DNA of 64,000 bases from Prinsepia uniflora (taxonomy: Eukaryota; Streptophyta; Magnoliopsida; Rosales; Rosaceae). Numbering within the stretch: the stretch's first letter is position 1; each line of letters starts with the position of its first letter. The translations under genes and the position numbers were made by a program. This document shows positions 10,848 to 23,839 of the stretch, one piece after another. Under the pieces are notes generated by a model that searched no databases, had not been told where the DNA came from, and was given only the letters and a program-made list of their open reading frames with translations. The DNA is taken from the NCBI GenBank assembly GCA_032719365.1, contig CM064871.1:63686416-63750415 (forward strand), written 5' to 3'.

Positions 10848-13800
10848 GAGGCTGGCTCATATCGGAGCTCAGTTAGATCATATCAGAGCAGGATTGCTCA
10901 TGTTACCCTGAATTTCAGAGCGTTTTGCGTACTACTCCGTATGCAGATAGAGGATGTGATATCTCAAGGGGCTACAGTTCGTGGTCAACTTGATTGTTGG
11001 GGTGCTGGTACGATAGTTAGTATGATTGGATCTTGGAATGTCTTGGTTCGACATTGGATGCCGGGGTTGCCATAGTTCTGTCGGGGTTGGCAGAGTGGGA
11101 CCCCATGAATGGATGAACGTATTCGTACGTTAGCATTTTGATCGTGAGATGGTTAGTTGGGGTCATCTTTCACGATGTCGTAGGATCGATTCCGACGACA
11201 GTTTGGTAATCGTGACTATCCGATGATCAGATTTGGTTGAGTTAGATGGATTTACTTTTGTGAGCAGCTGGATTGGGAAATCCTAGTTGGATTGACGTCC
11301 TTGCGATGTCAAGACTGCGGGGTCGGTCAGATTTTGGATTATACTGCAGTTAGCTGTTGGGTTTTGAAGAACTCTAGATGTGGTTGTGGAACCCTACTTT
11401 AGGGTGTATGGTTCGGAAATGTGAGTTGACGAGCGGTTTAACTTGGACGACTATTCAGATTTGGATTCGTTAGTCGGTCTAGTCATGCCAGCTCTAGTGA
11501 TGGGACTGCACTCCGCAGTCGAGGTTATACTTATCGGTTAAACCTAGTTGGTTGTTGTACTACTTTAGTTGTGATGGGTTGATGGTACAACTAAGGTCGT
11601 GGATGACCTGGTAGACGACATTGGTCTAGTCGAGTTACGACTGGTTAGATTGGTTGGACAAGTTATCAGGGTTGGTACTTGTCGATGGAATTTCGGAGTG
11701 GGGATACAGAATAGTTAAATACGGGCGGTTGATTCCGTTGGATGCGGAGTCTGGATATCGAGATGCCTGGTAGTTAGGTCTGCACGAGGTTGTGGCAGAC
11801 GCTACTATCGATGAGCGTAGTCGAGTCTTATCAGGTCGAGTAGACTCAGGTTACCGTGACGATGAGATTGTCAGTCGTGACGATGATACGAGGTGCAACC
11901 CATATGTACGAGCAGTGATTCTGGATTTGACTCAGTTGCGGCTGTGTGAGATCGCAGAATGAGACGGGGACGTTCAGGAAACGTTTTCTTTTCTCGTATG
12001 AGATGTTAGGGTGACTGTACCCAGAGTTGTTGGGTACGACGGAGGCAGAGTTTCTCCTTTTCGAGCAGAGGTACGGGGTCGTCGCTCAGTATGAGCGGAG
12101 ATCTAGGGTTTTCTGATTCGCACACTTTGTGATGATACTAGTGTGGATGCCTGTGTGCTGATACTAGTGTTGATGTTAGTGCTGGAGCTGGTGTTTGTGA
12201 TGACGTTGAGTCACATCCGTCGAGTTGAGCATATGTTCGGTATCTGTGGTCCGGCAGTGGATCACGGATAGAGGTAAACTAGTGTTGGACATGTGGTTGA
12301 TATCCGAGTGTGTTGTTTCCAATCTGGATGGAACTTCGGAATCGCGAGAGGTTGCGATTGAGGTGACACGTGGAATGCTGGTTTTCCGCATTGGTATTGG
12401 GTATTTTGAAGTCATTTTGGGTGACTTCTCTGTTTCTACCACGGTAGATGATGGTAGATGAGGTAGATGATTGTTGTTGTCACCAGTACGTTGGTCGTGT
12501 ATTGGTTAGACCCGGGATTTGTATTGGGTCATCAGGTGGAGTGAGTATATCAAAGTTAGGTGACTGAGATTTCTCATTCTCTACTTGGTGGCAGACGATG
12601 TCAGGTTACATGGTGTGGTGAGTGCAGCAAGTTTTGGTTGCATTCATATAGGATGGATTTTGATGTCATTGTATTCGATCATTCTTGGTTTTTCCTCGGT
12701 GGAATGACAAGGATCGATACGAGGTAATCAGTGCGAACCCATAGTCTCGCCGTGTCTCATCGTTGACTAATCTATTTAGATGTGGGAAATGGTCTAGGAC
12801 TTTGGGCGTTGTGACGATCCTTGATCGTGGCGTCTTTGGTCGGTTGATATAGTGATGGAACTGGATCGTGATCTTGATGATCCATATGGATGGAAAGTTT
12901 ATCACTCTTGGATGTTTGAGTTGAGGATGTTGGGACTGAACTTCTTTTCAAAGTGAATCCTGTATGGTATATTACTCAGGTGAGTAGTTTTCCGACGTGG
13001 TCGAATATGGTCACCTTTGATGTGTGGATGTTGGGATTGGCTTCCTTATGAAGTCAATCGATTGTATTGTGGTAATCGGTTGAGCGGATAACCGTTAGGT
13101 TCGATTTCGATGCGTCTTGGTAGGCGTGAACGATATTTCGGGTTCTGGAATCAGATTTCTGGATGACGATTCAGGATTTGATTCTGGAGCTTGAAAGTGG
13201 ATTTCCTTTTATAGATTTGGGTTCAGAATAGTTATTTCAAATGCTAGCTTACGAAATGATGATTTCGGATTTGAATTTGGACATGATTATGGATATGATT
13301 TCTGGGTTTGGATTGGGGATTTCTTACGAAATTGCGGATTCGGATTCGGACTTGGAAATGGATGATGAGTTGGAGTTTTGATTTGTCTAGTCCGGGATTG
13401 GGCAAATAGACTCCATTATAGAAACGTGATTGCCTACAACCTAGGTCATTGTTGTTGTTGTGCTTGTAAGCTGGTTGATGGGTAGATGTACGTACCTTGT
13501 ACGTTGTTCGAGGTACGATACTAGGCATACTTGTGGTGTCTTGTGACAGTATATAGGTTATACCAGTAGTACGTTGGTGAGCGTGTTGGTAGTCGGCTTA
13601 GTTCCGATACCATTGGAATTGTGGAGGTCGTGAACTGGACACTGGATACTATACATTGGGTCATGATATTTCTGATGGGTCTAGTTACACACAGGCCGAG
13701 TGTTTATTGATAGATGTATACTCAAGTTGAGTATGTTGGTGGTTAGTGTAACCACAAGTGAGTATATTGTCAGTTTTCGACTGACGACTGTCAAGTGGTG

Positions 13801-14217
13801 ACAGTTTGTCGAAGGTGTCAACGTGGATCGGTTAGTGAGATTTGGTGACTCCCGGTGGGAGTAGATATCAGGATAGATTGAGATTGAGAAAGGAACCGTC
13901 AAGTGGTTCGTGTCAACGAAAATAGTAGATTTGACAAGTGGTGTAAATTCGGGACGTATGACTACAGTTATTCGACGTGGTCGAGTGTAGTCGATACGAC
14001 GTGAGTGTTAGTGGTACGTCTGGGTGCAGACGAGTTTTATTCTGGTTAGTTGGTGTACGAGGGCACACGTGTCGTGAGATTGATTCTACTTTCCATGAGG
14101 TATATATGGAATCAGGATAGTTAGTGTTTCAAGAACGAAACTAAATTAAGGAGGGAAGAACGGTTGGATTTAGGTCAGCTGGAATTTCGAGTATGAAATT
14201 AATTAAGGAGGGAAAGT
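10848..14217 (+). mobile_element. Non-coding internal region of the LARD-like element
   Basis: No frame here has gag, protease, reverse transcriptase or integrase motifs, and stops are frequent on both strands. Blocks match, in reverse complement, the internal region at 52361-55244: for example 'gatactagtg...gctggagctggtg' near 12130-12200 against the reverse near 54235-54305, and a gaatcc/ggattc-rich stretch at 13130-13390 against 53150-53390. It ends with a purine-rich tract (14199-14217), a candidate polypurine tract. Confidence 0.7.
14199..14217 (+). other. Candidate polypurine tract
   Basis: The purine-rich 'aattaaggagggaaagt' is the expected plus-strand priming site just before a 3' LTR. 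The LTR that belongs to it starts at 16818, because a family B solo LTR has inserted between the two. Confidence 0.65.
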
Positions 14218-16812
14218 TGTAACACCCCGGAAATTCGAGGATTTTAATATTGTAAATTAATGAATGAATTGACGTTTTTACCCCTGTGAATTGTATTGCC
14301 AAAAGGTTGACTTTTTGATCGGTGGGTCAAACGGACTTTGACCAATGACCGTGACGTAGTTCAGGACGTCACGAGTCCATAGATAGGTGGCACGTCCAAT
14401 TCGGACGATCAGGGAAAAAGTTATGACTCGGAAGTTCAGGGGCATTACCGTAATTTGGACGATAGGGGCGAAAGTGTTGACTTTTCGTTTGACAACTGAT
14501 TTTCACACGACTCGAGGACCGTTAGGTAGGTCTCGATGCCCTGAGTCCGCTGACAGGCGGCACGTTGAAATTGGACTTCGGATGGCTGAGTTACGGGTCT
14601 GGAATGTGAAGGGCATTTTGGTAATTTCTGAACTAGGGGCATTTTGGTCATTTTACCCCTGGTCACTATAGCAACCGCGGGGAACAAGTGATGCACCACC
14701 GTGTGCGGTGGTTCTGAGTTGTAATTAATTAATCAGGTTGTGAGCTGGAAAGTGGGGATTGTTTAAAGCCTTATAGGCATCAGAACATGGCTGATTCATT
14801 CCTCAACGTGGACACCATTTGTTTATTCAAGCTTCGAAGCTTTTCGGGGAACAACTCTCAGTGGGCAGATTGGCTTCCACGAGCTCTTGGACAGCACGGT
14901 GCCATTAATTGAGTGGGATTCTGAGTGATCATATATCTGCTGAGGTGAGGGCTGTGAGCTTGAGAGGAAAAAACCAGAGAAATGAGTTTCTAGAAAATTG
15001 GAGGGAATTTCGGATTTTAAATTTTACGGTCTGTTGGACCAATCTAGACACAGAGTGAGCCTTCTGGGAATGTTTAGAACACATCCATATCGAAATCGAA
15101 GGCAACCAGCTACGGGTGAGCTGGGACAGTGACTGCCGTGTTCAGAGAAATTTCAGAGGTTTGGACGGCTACTTCCAGCTAATGTTTTGTTAAATTGATC
15201 GTTCCTTCCAGTTCGTATTAGCCCTAGTATTCTTTCTGATAAGTTAATTTGATTATGGTTTGGAAACCAGGGAGTTGTGGTGATCGACCCGTTTGGTTGA
15301 TTGATGACATAGAACCTAAATTTGATGATTAAAGAAGTTTGTAGGATCAAGAACGAGTAAAATCGAGTAGAAATTGAGGGTCAATTAACCGGGTCAAGCC
15401 GCGGGTGGCAGGCCCGTATTGCAGGTGATCGGGTGAAGATGGTGACACTGTAGCTACAGTGTCAGGCGCGTGACTTTCACGCGCAGCCACTTTGGGCGGC
15501 GAGAGGAGGGCGCGTTGGACCTTATCTCCAATCACGATCAACATGAATTTTTATCATCTCATCATTTTGAATATTTTTGGTGAATTAACCATGTTGATCT
15601 GAGATAGTTAGGTGGGTCAGTTTAGGGCTGGTTGTCTTGGGAAACGTGTTTGGACGGTTTCCCCGAGCTTTTGGATGAATGTTAAGGACTTATATTGACC
15701 TTTACGTATACTTTGGACATGACAGGGATTGTACAATAGTACCAGGACGAGGGTATACGTTCGGTTTTCAGCAGGATTGTACTGTGAGTGGGCCCGATTT
15801 CATTAAACCCTTGCGTGCATAAATGTTTTCTGGTTTACTTATATATTCACATGCTAAAAACAAATAACGGTTTTGATAATATGGAAATTATGGTTATGTC
15901 ACGGTATTTGGGTTTGAGACCCGTCTGGTGAAACTCAAAGAATGGTTTTGGATTTTATCTATATATATGTTTTGCATGTGGATATCGATAAAATGTATTT
16001 GGTATTGCACTGTATAGATCCACTCATGTGATACTGTCTCCTCCGGATGTGGTATCTGGAGCGGTCACGGCGCAATGCCTGTGAGGGGCCATTCTACGGA
16101 GGAACTGGACCGTAAAATGACTCATGAACAAGATTGCTATGATTTGACGTCTGGGACGTCGAGCGTTTGGGATGCTAGGCAGCTGGGATACCGTACCCGG
16201 ATGGGGTTCGGGGATTGGACTCGGGATTGAGACCCCGGGTGGCACGCGTAGCCTTGGGACGGTGACCTTATTGGACGTCAGGGACTTCAGACATTTGGGA
16301 TGTCAGGATCAGAGTGTATAGTGCAGTGGCTATAATTATGTTTATGGTTTTATTACATGCCTTATGGTTCATATTATATGGTTTATGGTTTTAAATTCTG
16401 ATGCATGCAAGTTTGGAAAACGGAGGGGTAAATTATAGGTTTTACTTATTGAACTGTTTTATAAACTTGAGTTTCGACCCACTCACCCTTAAATGTTTTG
16501 GTAACCCCTCCAGGCTGTGCAACTAAGGTAAAGGAGGATCCTGAGGCTGAGGCATAGATCTACTTCTGCGTATCTGAACCCCTGTCGGGTGGTTTGACCC
16601 GCAGGATTATTTTAGAGTCGTGCTCGGAATTTGAAATTTTGGATTTCATCCCTTGTCTGACATCTGTTAAATTTGGATTTGATGTATAACGTTAATTTGG
16701 TCATTTATGCATTTGAACTTTTGAGGTTAAAATTGGAATGTTATTTTGGGTGTCAGACTGGAGCAGGGCACGTCCCTTTGTGGTCCCCGTGTGATCGGGG
16801 CGGGTCTTGTCA
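14218..16812 (+). mobile_element. Solo LTR, family B
   Basis: It starts TGTAACACCCCGGAAATTCG and ends GGGTCTTGTCA, 2595 bp. The reverse-oriented LTR at 30957-33769 belongs to the same family. The flanks aaagt (14213-14217) and aaggt (16813-16817) match at four of five positions, consistent with an old 5-bp target duplication. No internal region or second LTR accompanies it, so it is a solo LTR. It lies exactly between the polypurine tract and the 3' LTR of its host. It carries gtgagtgg at about 15788 and a diverged cccactcac at about 16479. No gene is present. Confidence 0.75.
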
Positions 16813-16817
16813 AAGGT

Positions 16818-18344
16818 TGTAACGACCCGTCTCAAATTCCTAGATTAGATTTGTGACTAATCACGATTAGTGAGGTTAATCTGTGATTAGTTAGGCGAAA
16901 TCGGACGAACGATGCAAAATGACCGTTTTGCCCCTAGGCGTGGGCAAAACGTTGACTTTTCATTCTGGCGGTCAAGTGGACTTTGGCCGATGACCGTGAC
17001 GTAGTTTAGGACGTCACGAATTCATAGACAGGTGGCACGTTCAATTCCGACGTTCGAGGAGGAAGTTATGACGTTCGGAAGTTTAAGGGCATTTTGGTAA
17101 TTTTAGTTAAAAGGAGTAAATAGTTTACTTTTGGAACGGAATGTCCAATGGCCGAGGGCCGAGGACCGTTACGTAGATCGTGACGATACGAATCCATAGA
17201 CAGGCTGCACGTCGAATTCGGACGTTCGACGGCAAAGTTACGGTTCACGGAAGTTCAAGTGCACTATTGTACGAATTACGAAACAAGTTAACTTTTGGAT
17301 TCTAGTGCGCACAGATATTTTAAGGAGGTCCAATGGATGAGTGACAAGTGTCACCCATCCATTGCCCAATGGAATTGTATTCATGCATCTTCCCCGTGCA
17401 TCTTCATTTCCTTCATTTAAACACACAAACCCATTACCCGATCTCACCCCACCCCGTTAAACCAATCCAACCCTTCCCATTCGACCATGACTGAGGACAT
17501 AGTGAAGTGAGGATGGTGAGGAGGTTGCTGGGCGGCCAGAACAACCATCCACGGCGGCGAGAGGAGGAGAAACCCGAGAGGTTCACGGTAAGGCCATTTT
17601 TCCCCTTTAAATCGATTTGTTCATTATTGTTGGTTTTTAATGGTTTTAATGAATTAAATGGGTCATTAGGATTGTGTTAGGACGATTTTAGGAAGCTAGG
17701 GACGGCTGTGAAGCCATGGCATTTTGGAAAACTTGAACCGTTTGGTTCAAAATCAAACCTTAGGTTTTAGACGTTTTCGGCTGCGTTTAAGGATTGAAAT
17801 GGATAGAAAACATGAAAATAGGAAGAAAGGAATCAAAAAGGAAGAAGTATGATGAAAAATGGGGTGTCTAGGGTCGTGAACCGGTCACGCCGGTACAGTT
17901 GAACCGGTCACGCCGGTACAGTTGAACCGGCCGTCTGAACCAGCTGTGTGTACAAGACGATGAATAGTATTCTATGCACTCTTGGGGCGCGTGAGTGCGC
18001 ATGGGCCATAATTTGGGGAAGTGTTCAACATATGAAATCTTCTATTCGATGTAACAAAGATTTTGGGACTGGTCTTGCGTCAATCGGACATCGTTTCGAT
18101 AGGTTTCGGGCTGTCGGAAGATTTAGGACCGGTTTAAAATTAGTTAAAAGTTCGGGAAAATTACGGGGCGTTGGTAAGAGGTTAATTAAGTAGTTAGTAA
18201 CCTTCTATTAATATTTGGACAGGTTTGGGGGTCCCGGTGATAGCGATTGGCTAGGGAGAGCCTATGGCACGCAAATCGAGGCGGCAGCTCGGACGGTTTG
18301 TGAGTGGACCTTGTTTTCTAAATTGGTGCATGCATAAATGTTTA
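16818..18344 (+). repeat. 3' LTR of the LARD-like element, left part
   Basis: It starts TGTAACGACCCGTCTC and follows the 5' LTR (7928) base by base with scattered substitutions and a short duplication of a ccggt-rich phrase at about 17880-17930. It breaks off at 18344 (gcataaatgttta), where the MULE inserted. It continues at 29336. Confidence 0.85.
18335..18344. repeat. MULE target-site duplication, left copy
   Basis: TAAATGTTTA (10 bp, or AAATGTTTA as 9 bp) precedes the MULE end and is repeated at 29326-29335. A 9-10 bp duplication is typical of Mutator-like elements. The unoccupied site is seen in the sister LTR near 9440. Confidence 0.9.
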
Positions 18345-19836
18345 GGATTTTTACTCAAATTTCCCCCTGAACATTTATTTTAGTCTCAAAATGCACCCTG
18401 AACATGATTCTGACCCAAGTTACCCCCTGAACACGATTTCCGTTTCAAAATGCCCCCTGGTCGTCAAAATTCACGCCAATCCTTTATTTGCAGGGGCATA
18501 ATTGTCCTGCGGAGATGAAAATTGAAGAGATAATTGCCCGTGAATTACCCAGGTGACCGCAGAGGAAGAAAACGAATTACCCAAGCAACCATAGCTCAGC
18601 TCGCCGATCCGCCTGATCGATTGAAGGGAATAGCTAGCACTCACACTTCAATTCAAGGCGCTGGGAGGTTAAGAGGCAGGTCCGGTAATCAATCCCCCGT
18701 GAGATTTTTATTTTGGTTCCCTTTTTCTTTCTGGTATCTTAGAAAGCCTAGGAAAAAAATGGAAGAGCAATTGGGCATTTTTTTTTTCTTTCTTTTGTAA
18801 CTTATAAATTTATTTTCTGTTTGATTTTCATGAAGTGAGTTCGGCTGAGGGTGAAAGTGAAGAGAGGAGGCCTGTAAATGCTCCTTTGATGAAAATTGAG
18901 GAATCAGAGCTCCACATTTCGCCTGAATCTTCGGCTAAACGTTGCAAAAGCAAGGGACGTGGCAGTGTCTATCACCCTGTGTTTGGGATCAGTTGCCGTT
19001 GTTGCCCCAGGTTTTTATTCCTTAACCTTTTTTCCTGTTGCCCCAAGTTTTTATCTTTTCTTTTTGGATTAAAGTGTTTGTTTTCATTCCATAGTAAAAT
19101 CCCATAGATTGTGATTGTAGGATATTAGATAGCTAGGTGAAAATGATAATCTTTCATCTGGGTTTTGTTTGGTTTTATTGATTGATACTTATTATTGGTG
19201 TGGACAATCAACTTGCCTTTTTTTTTCTATGAGCCGGATATACGAAGACTATCTCGGTCAAGGTATTAAAAGAATCTGCATAGCCGCCTTACCATCAACT
19301 TGTAATTTGACCACATCATTACAAGTTCCCTCAACAGAAATTCGTGTTCTTTGACTTCTAAAGAGGGCAGTACCTAAGAGTACAAGGAGAAATATTAACA
19401 TCTTGAAAACAAGAATGCTGCAGCACCAGGAATCCAAGATTAGTTGGCAAGATTAAGAAACATTAAATGAACCAACAAGACACAGTATATAAAGGTAGCT
19501 GAACTATCCTAGAAACACTCTCGGAACTTACTCTTTCGATATGGTTATAGTACTTGTGGACTATGCCAGACATAAATAACTAATAACTACTTATTAAGTT
19601 CTCTGGATATATAACTACTTATTCCAGATACAAAGGATAAATAGACATAAAATTGATATTCCACACAAATACTGGATTGTTCTACAAAAGAAATGTGTGT
19701 GGTGACTCCTAAACATGCTGAACTATCAATTCTAGAAATCTTACAATGTGAAATTTCCCAAGAACATAAAAGCAAATGCCTCCATGCTGGTATCAAGACT
19801 CTCAACAAAATCATTTTTGAAATCCTTGAGACATAG
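18345..19836 (+). repeat. MULE left terminal inverted repeat, rearranged
   Basis: It pairs with 28142-29325 in reverse complement. The match runs 18345-19324, is interrupted by about 309 bp (19325-19633) flanked by the direct repeat tacaa, and resumes 19634-19836. Near the outer end the phrase 'ccctgaac' recurs four times within about 100 bp. Frames of 88 and 90 codons (18534-18800 and 18835-19107) are also present in the right repeat. They may be leader sequence or a captured fragment; I do not recognise them. Confidence 0.85.
19325..19628. other. Insertion inside the left MULE inverted repeat
   Basis: About 304 bp are absent from the right inverted repeat and are flanked by tacaa (19320-19324 and 19629-19633). 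It has no TG...CA ends and no gene. The origin is unknown. Confidence 0.5.
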
Positions 19837-19993
19837 TAAAATCCCATAGATTGTGATTGTAGGATATTAGATAGCTAGGTGAAAATGATAATCTTTCATC
19901 TGGGTTTTGTTTGGTTTTATTGATTGATACTTGTTATTGGTGTGGACAATCAACTTGCCTATCTTTTTTTTTCTATGAGCCGGATATACGAAG
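19834..19993 (+). repeat. Second copy of a 158-bp segment of the MULE inverted repeat
   Basis: The stretch from 'tagtaaaatcccatagattg' to 'gccggatatacgaag' repeats 19092-19247 in the same orientation with few changes. The copy lies just past the inner end of the left inverted repeat, so it is a local duplication. Confidence 0.8.
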
Positions 19994-20379
19994 TTGGCTC
20001 ATCTTTTCTTAATTTGCGGAGGATGATCACTAGTCACATGAACTCAACTGTAGTAATCAATTAGCACGAGGAAGACAAAATTAAGACTAATTTCCCTAGG
20101 AAATGGATTTTACTCTAGTTTACCTACAATAACATTATTGTGATTCAACCAAGAAATTGATGAAAGGAAAGTAAGATGAATAAACGCAGACACACTTTGA
20201 TCCAAAAAAAAAAACGCAGACATACCTGGAAAACTTGAGGAGATGAATGATTGTGAGGCCGAGAGGGAGACCTACTCCGAGTTCAATTTTCTTTTTTGTT
20301 GAATTCAATAATGGTGTTAGTATTTGGGGAGTGGAATTTTCACTTTTGTTGTTTTCTTTTTCAGTGGAGTAAGTTTTCA

Positions 20380-20380
20380 T

Positions 20381-20406
<26 letters not shown>
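20380..20406. repeat. (TA)n microsatellite
   Basis: An uninterrupted TA run of about 13 units, upstream of the GRF zinc-finger gene in the MULE. Confidence 0.9.
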
Positions 20407-20412
<6 letters not shown>

Positions 20413-20697
20413 TTTGTAGGTGTCTATATGGCACATGCATGCTCTCAATGCTTTCCGCCAGGAAAATGGTTTAGTCAAAGTTATTAAGTTACAATCAAGT
20501 AGGTAGGGTGCTTAATGCATGTATTTAGTCACTTTGAGGTCATGTCTTTAACGTTACCCTATTGATATCCTCAAATTGGTATACAAAGTTACATGATTAG
20601 TGGCGATCTAGCTTGCTCTAAAGGGCCATTCAAAGTCAACAGCTACTTATTTACTCTTCGTCTGAAGGTGAACAATGGAGAAAGGACCGTTCAATCA

Positions 20698-20702
20698 CCC
20701 CA
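20698..20702. repeat. Target-site duplication CCCCA, left copy
   Basis: CCCCA stands before the TG of the solo LTR at 20703 and again at 23694-23698 after its CA. The site lies inside the first exon of the GRF zinc-finger gene. Confidence 0.9.
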
Positions 20703-23693
20703 TGTAACGACCCGTCCCAAATTCCATGATTAGATTAGTGACTAATCACGATTAGTGAGGCTAATCCGTGATTAGTAGAGCGAAATCGGACGAACGATGC
20801 GAAATGACCGTTTTGCCCCTAGTGGTGGCAAAACGTTAACTTTCCAATCGGGCGGCCAAATGGACTTTGATCGATGACCGTGACGTCGTTCGTGACGTCA
20901 CGAGTTCGTAGACAGGTGGCACGTTCAATTCCGACGTTCGTAGAAGAAGTTATGACGTTCGGAAGCCCAAGGGCATTTTGGTAATTTGGGTGAATAGGAG
21001 GTCAAAAGTTGACTTTTTGACCAGGAGGTCCGATGGCCAAGGGCCGAAGACCGTTACGTAGATGAGGACGATACGAATCCGTAGACAGGCGGCACGTCGA
21101 ATTTGGACGTTCGACGGCGAAGTTACGGTTCACGAAAGTTTCGGGATACTATTCCCAGCGACACGTTTTACGAGGACCGTTTGTCTTTAGTGGGCTCAAC
21201 TACTTTTCAGCAACCAATGGATGAGTGACACTTGTCACCCATCCACTGGCCCTTAATTCCCATACATGCATCGATCATCTCTTTGTTTTCCATTCATCCA
21301 AACACCCACCCGATCTCAGTTTGAACCCAAACCCATCCAAATCTTTCCAGCCGATCTTGAATGGGACCATAGAGTGAGGGAGAGGCTGAGGAAGCTAGGG
21401 ACGGTGGCTGGGAGCACCTGGACCGCCGCACACGGCCGTGAAGGCCCAGGTAACCCGATTACCCGACTAATGCCCATTTTTCCATTATTTTCGAATAGGA
21501 CATTATGGTTTGTTATGGGTGATTGGAAGATGATTAGGGAGTTGCTAGGATGATTTTAAGAGGATTTGGAGGGTGCTTCACGGCGGAGGGAGCCGTGAGG
21601 GTGGTCGGGAAAAACAGGGCCGTGAGCTCCATGTTGGAACCATAGGTTTCGGTGGGTTTTTGATAGTTTTGTTAATTGGGATTGATAGAAAACATTAAAA
21701 TAGGAATTTAGGAATTGGAATGGAGGAAATCGGACCAAAAATGAGGGAGAAGGAGGCCTGGACCGGTTACGCCGGTCCAGTTGCAGAGGTCGGACCGGAC
21801 CGGCCGGCCCAGACCGGTTCGATCGCTGGGAACGACGCACTGTTCACCGGCGCGTGAGCCCACGCGCAGGGGCCTTTGGGCGGCGCGTGGCAGCGCGTGG
21901 TGGGGTTTCTGGGGATGTGTCCAACATACGAAATCATCTATTCGATGTAACGAACATTTTGGGACTGGTTTCGAGTCGATCGGACACCGTCTCGATATGT
22001 TTCGGGGCATCAGAAGGTTTAGGTTCGTGATTAAAAATAGTTAAAAATACGAAAAAATTACGGGGCTTTAGTGAGGGGTTATATAAGTAGTTAGTAACCC
22101 TCTAAATTAATTTGGACAGGTTTGGAAGTCCCGGTGATGGTGATCAGCTCGGGGAGCCGTATGGCACGCGTATCGAGACGCGGCTTCGGACGGTCTGTGA
22201 GTGGACCTTGTTTTCTAAATTGGTGCATGCATAAATGTTTATTATATGTTTTAAATACTTGTTGTGTTGCCATGAGTTCATTTTGATGTGTGGTTACGTA
22301 TTGGCACGTATTTCGAGGTTTCGGCCCTATGCGGTGCCTATACGGGGCTGTATGTCTTTATTGGTCTGAATGAAATAGTTTTGGATTTCCAAATGGATTA
22401 TGAATATGATTTGATAATGTTGATTTGGATATTTGTGAATTATATGGTTTCACGTATTTCGAGGCGATTTACGTGCTTGCACGTAAATCGAGGTTTTCCA
22501 GTTTTACACTGATTTTCCGTACTTATGATTTTGGAAATAATTTATTGAAATAATTTTGGATTTGAAAAGGTAATTCTCGGACTTGAGGTCCATTTGATTT
22601 ACGGAATCGGGCTGGAGGCCCAATTGGTTTACGATTCGGACCGGGGGTCCAGTTTCTATGTGGATTCGGGCCTAGGGCCCAGTTATGTATTACAAATGGT
22701 TTTTACGGGTCATGACGGTTTATGGGAACCGGCATGAACCCCTGAAATGGTTTTTACGGGTCATGACGGTTTATGGGAACCGGCATGAACCCCTGAAATG
22801 GATTTACGGGTCATGACGGTTTATGGGAACCGGCATGAACCCATGAAAGGATTTTATGGTTCATGACGGCTTATGGGGGCCGGGCATGAATCCTTGAAAG
22901 GTTTCAAGAATGATTTCAAAAGGTTTTCATATTCCATCCTTTATATATGATTGTCTCCTCCGGGGAGGGTCGTTGGCCTGGGTGGACCCCGGAGTAGTCA
23001 CGGAGCACTGACTGAGTGGAGTCGCCCCCCAGTTGGGTTCCTTACTCTCAGTATGGGCATGGTTCGTTACCTTCAGGGAGGGTCATTGATCTACGGACAT
23101 TGACCTGGGTGGACCCTGGAGAGACTTGGGTTTGAGACCCCGGTTAGCACACGTGTAGCTTTATTTTACCGTGACAGGTTCTGGATATGAATATATTGGA
23201 TAAACATTTTTTCAATTGGTTTGGGAAAACTTTGTTTTATGATGATAAATGGATTTGGGCTGAGATCCCACACATGTTTACTATGTTCTGGTTTTCTGTA
23301 AATTGGTGTTGGGCAGGAGCCCGTGTGACTTGTATTTACAGAATTTGGGGCTGAGACCCTAATTGTGGATGTTTTAACATATATTATTGGATAAATGGTT
23401 TTACTATGCATGCATGCTTTTTAGTGGAGGGTATAAATGTCTTTGATGGAAATGTTTTTATAAATTCTTTATTTTTGTCCACTCACAGTCTTTCTGTTTT
23501 TAATACCCTTCAGGTTGACAGCGGATGTGGACTGTAGCAGAGATCGAGATATCACATGCCTCCTCCGGATCCTGGCGTACTCTGATAGCCCGGGAGGGTA
23601 AAGGTCGGAAATATCTCTTGTCTGACACTTCGTGTCAGACGGGAGCAGGGTCATCCCGCACTAATCCCGGGGGGATTGGGATGGGTCCTGTCA
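20703..23693 (+). mobile_element. Solo LTR, family A, inside the MULE
   Basis: It starts TGTAACGACCCGTCCC and ends GGGTCCTGTCA, 2991 bp, flanked by perfect CCCCA duplications. The sequence parallels 7928-10832 throughout, with gtgagtggacc at about 22198 and gtccactcacag at about 23478. No internal region is present, so a full element inserted and was reduced by recombination between its LTRs. It is the youngest of three nested layers here. Confidence 0.9.
22695..22900 (+). repeat. LTR-internal tandem repeat, 4 units
   Basis: Four units of about 51-54 bp, each with 'gggtcatgacggtttatggg' or a close variant and 'catgaaccc'. The two middle units are nearly identical, so one extra unit arose recently compared with the other copies of this LTR. 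Confidence 0.85.
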
Positions 23694-23839
23694 CCCCAAT
23701 TGTTGCTATTGTGGGTAGGCCAGCAAAATTGTCACCTCTTGGACTGATAAAAATCCAGGAAGGAGGTTCCTAGTTTGTCCAAATCCAAGGGTGAGATTTG
23801 TTTTTGCACCTGGTTGTGGGTTTTGGAAATGGATGGTTG

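Noticed and set aside
14218..16812. Family B LTR as the true 3' LTR of the element starting at 7928
   Set aside because: The GCGGA target duplication and full-length similarity pair 7928-10832 with 16818-30720; the family B LTR has different ends and its own near-duplicated flanks.
22695..22900. CRISPR-like array of regularly spaced repeats
   Set aside because: The units are contiguous diverged tandem copies without unique spacers, inside a plant LTR.
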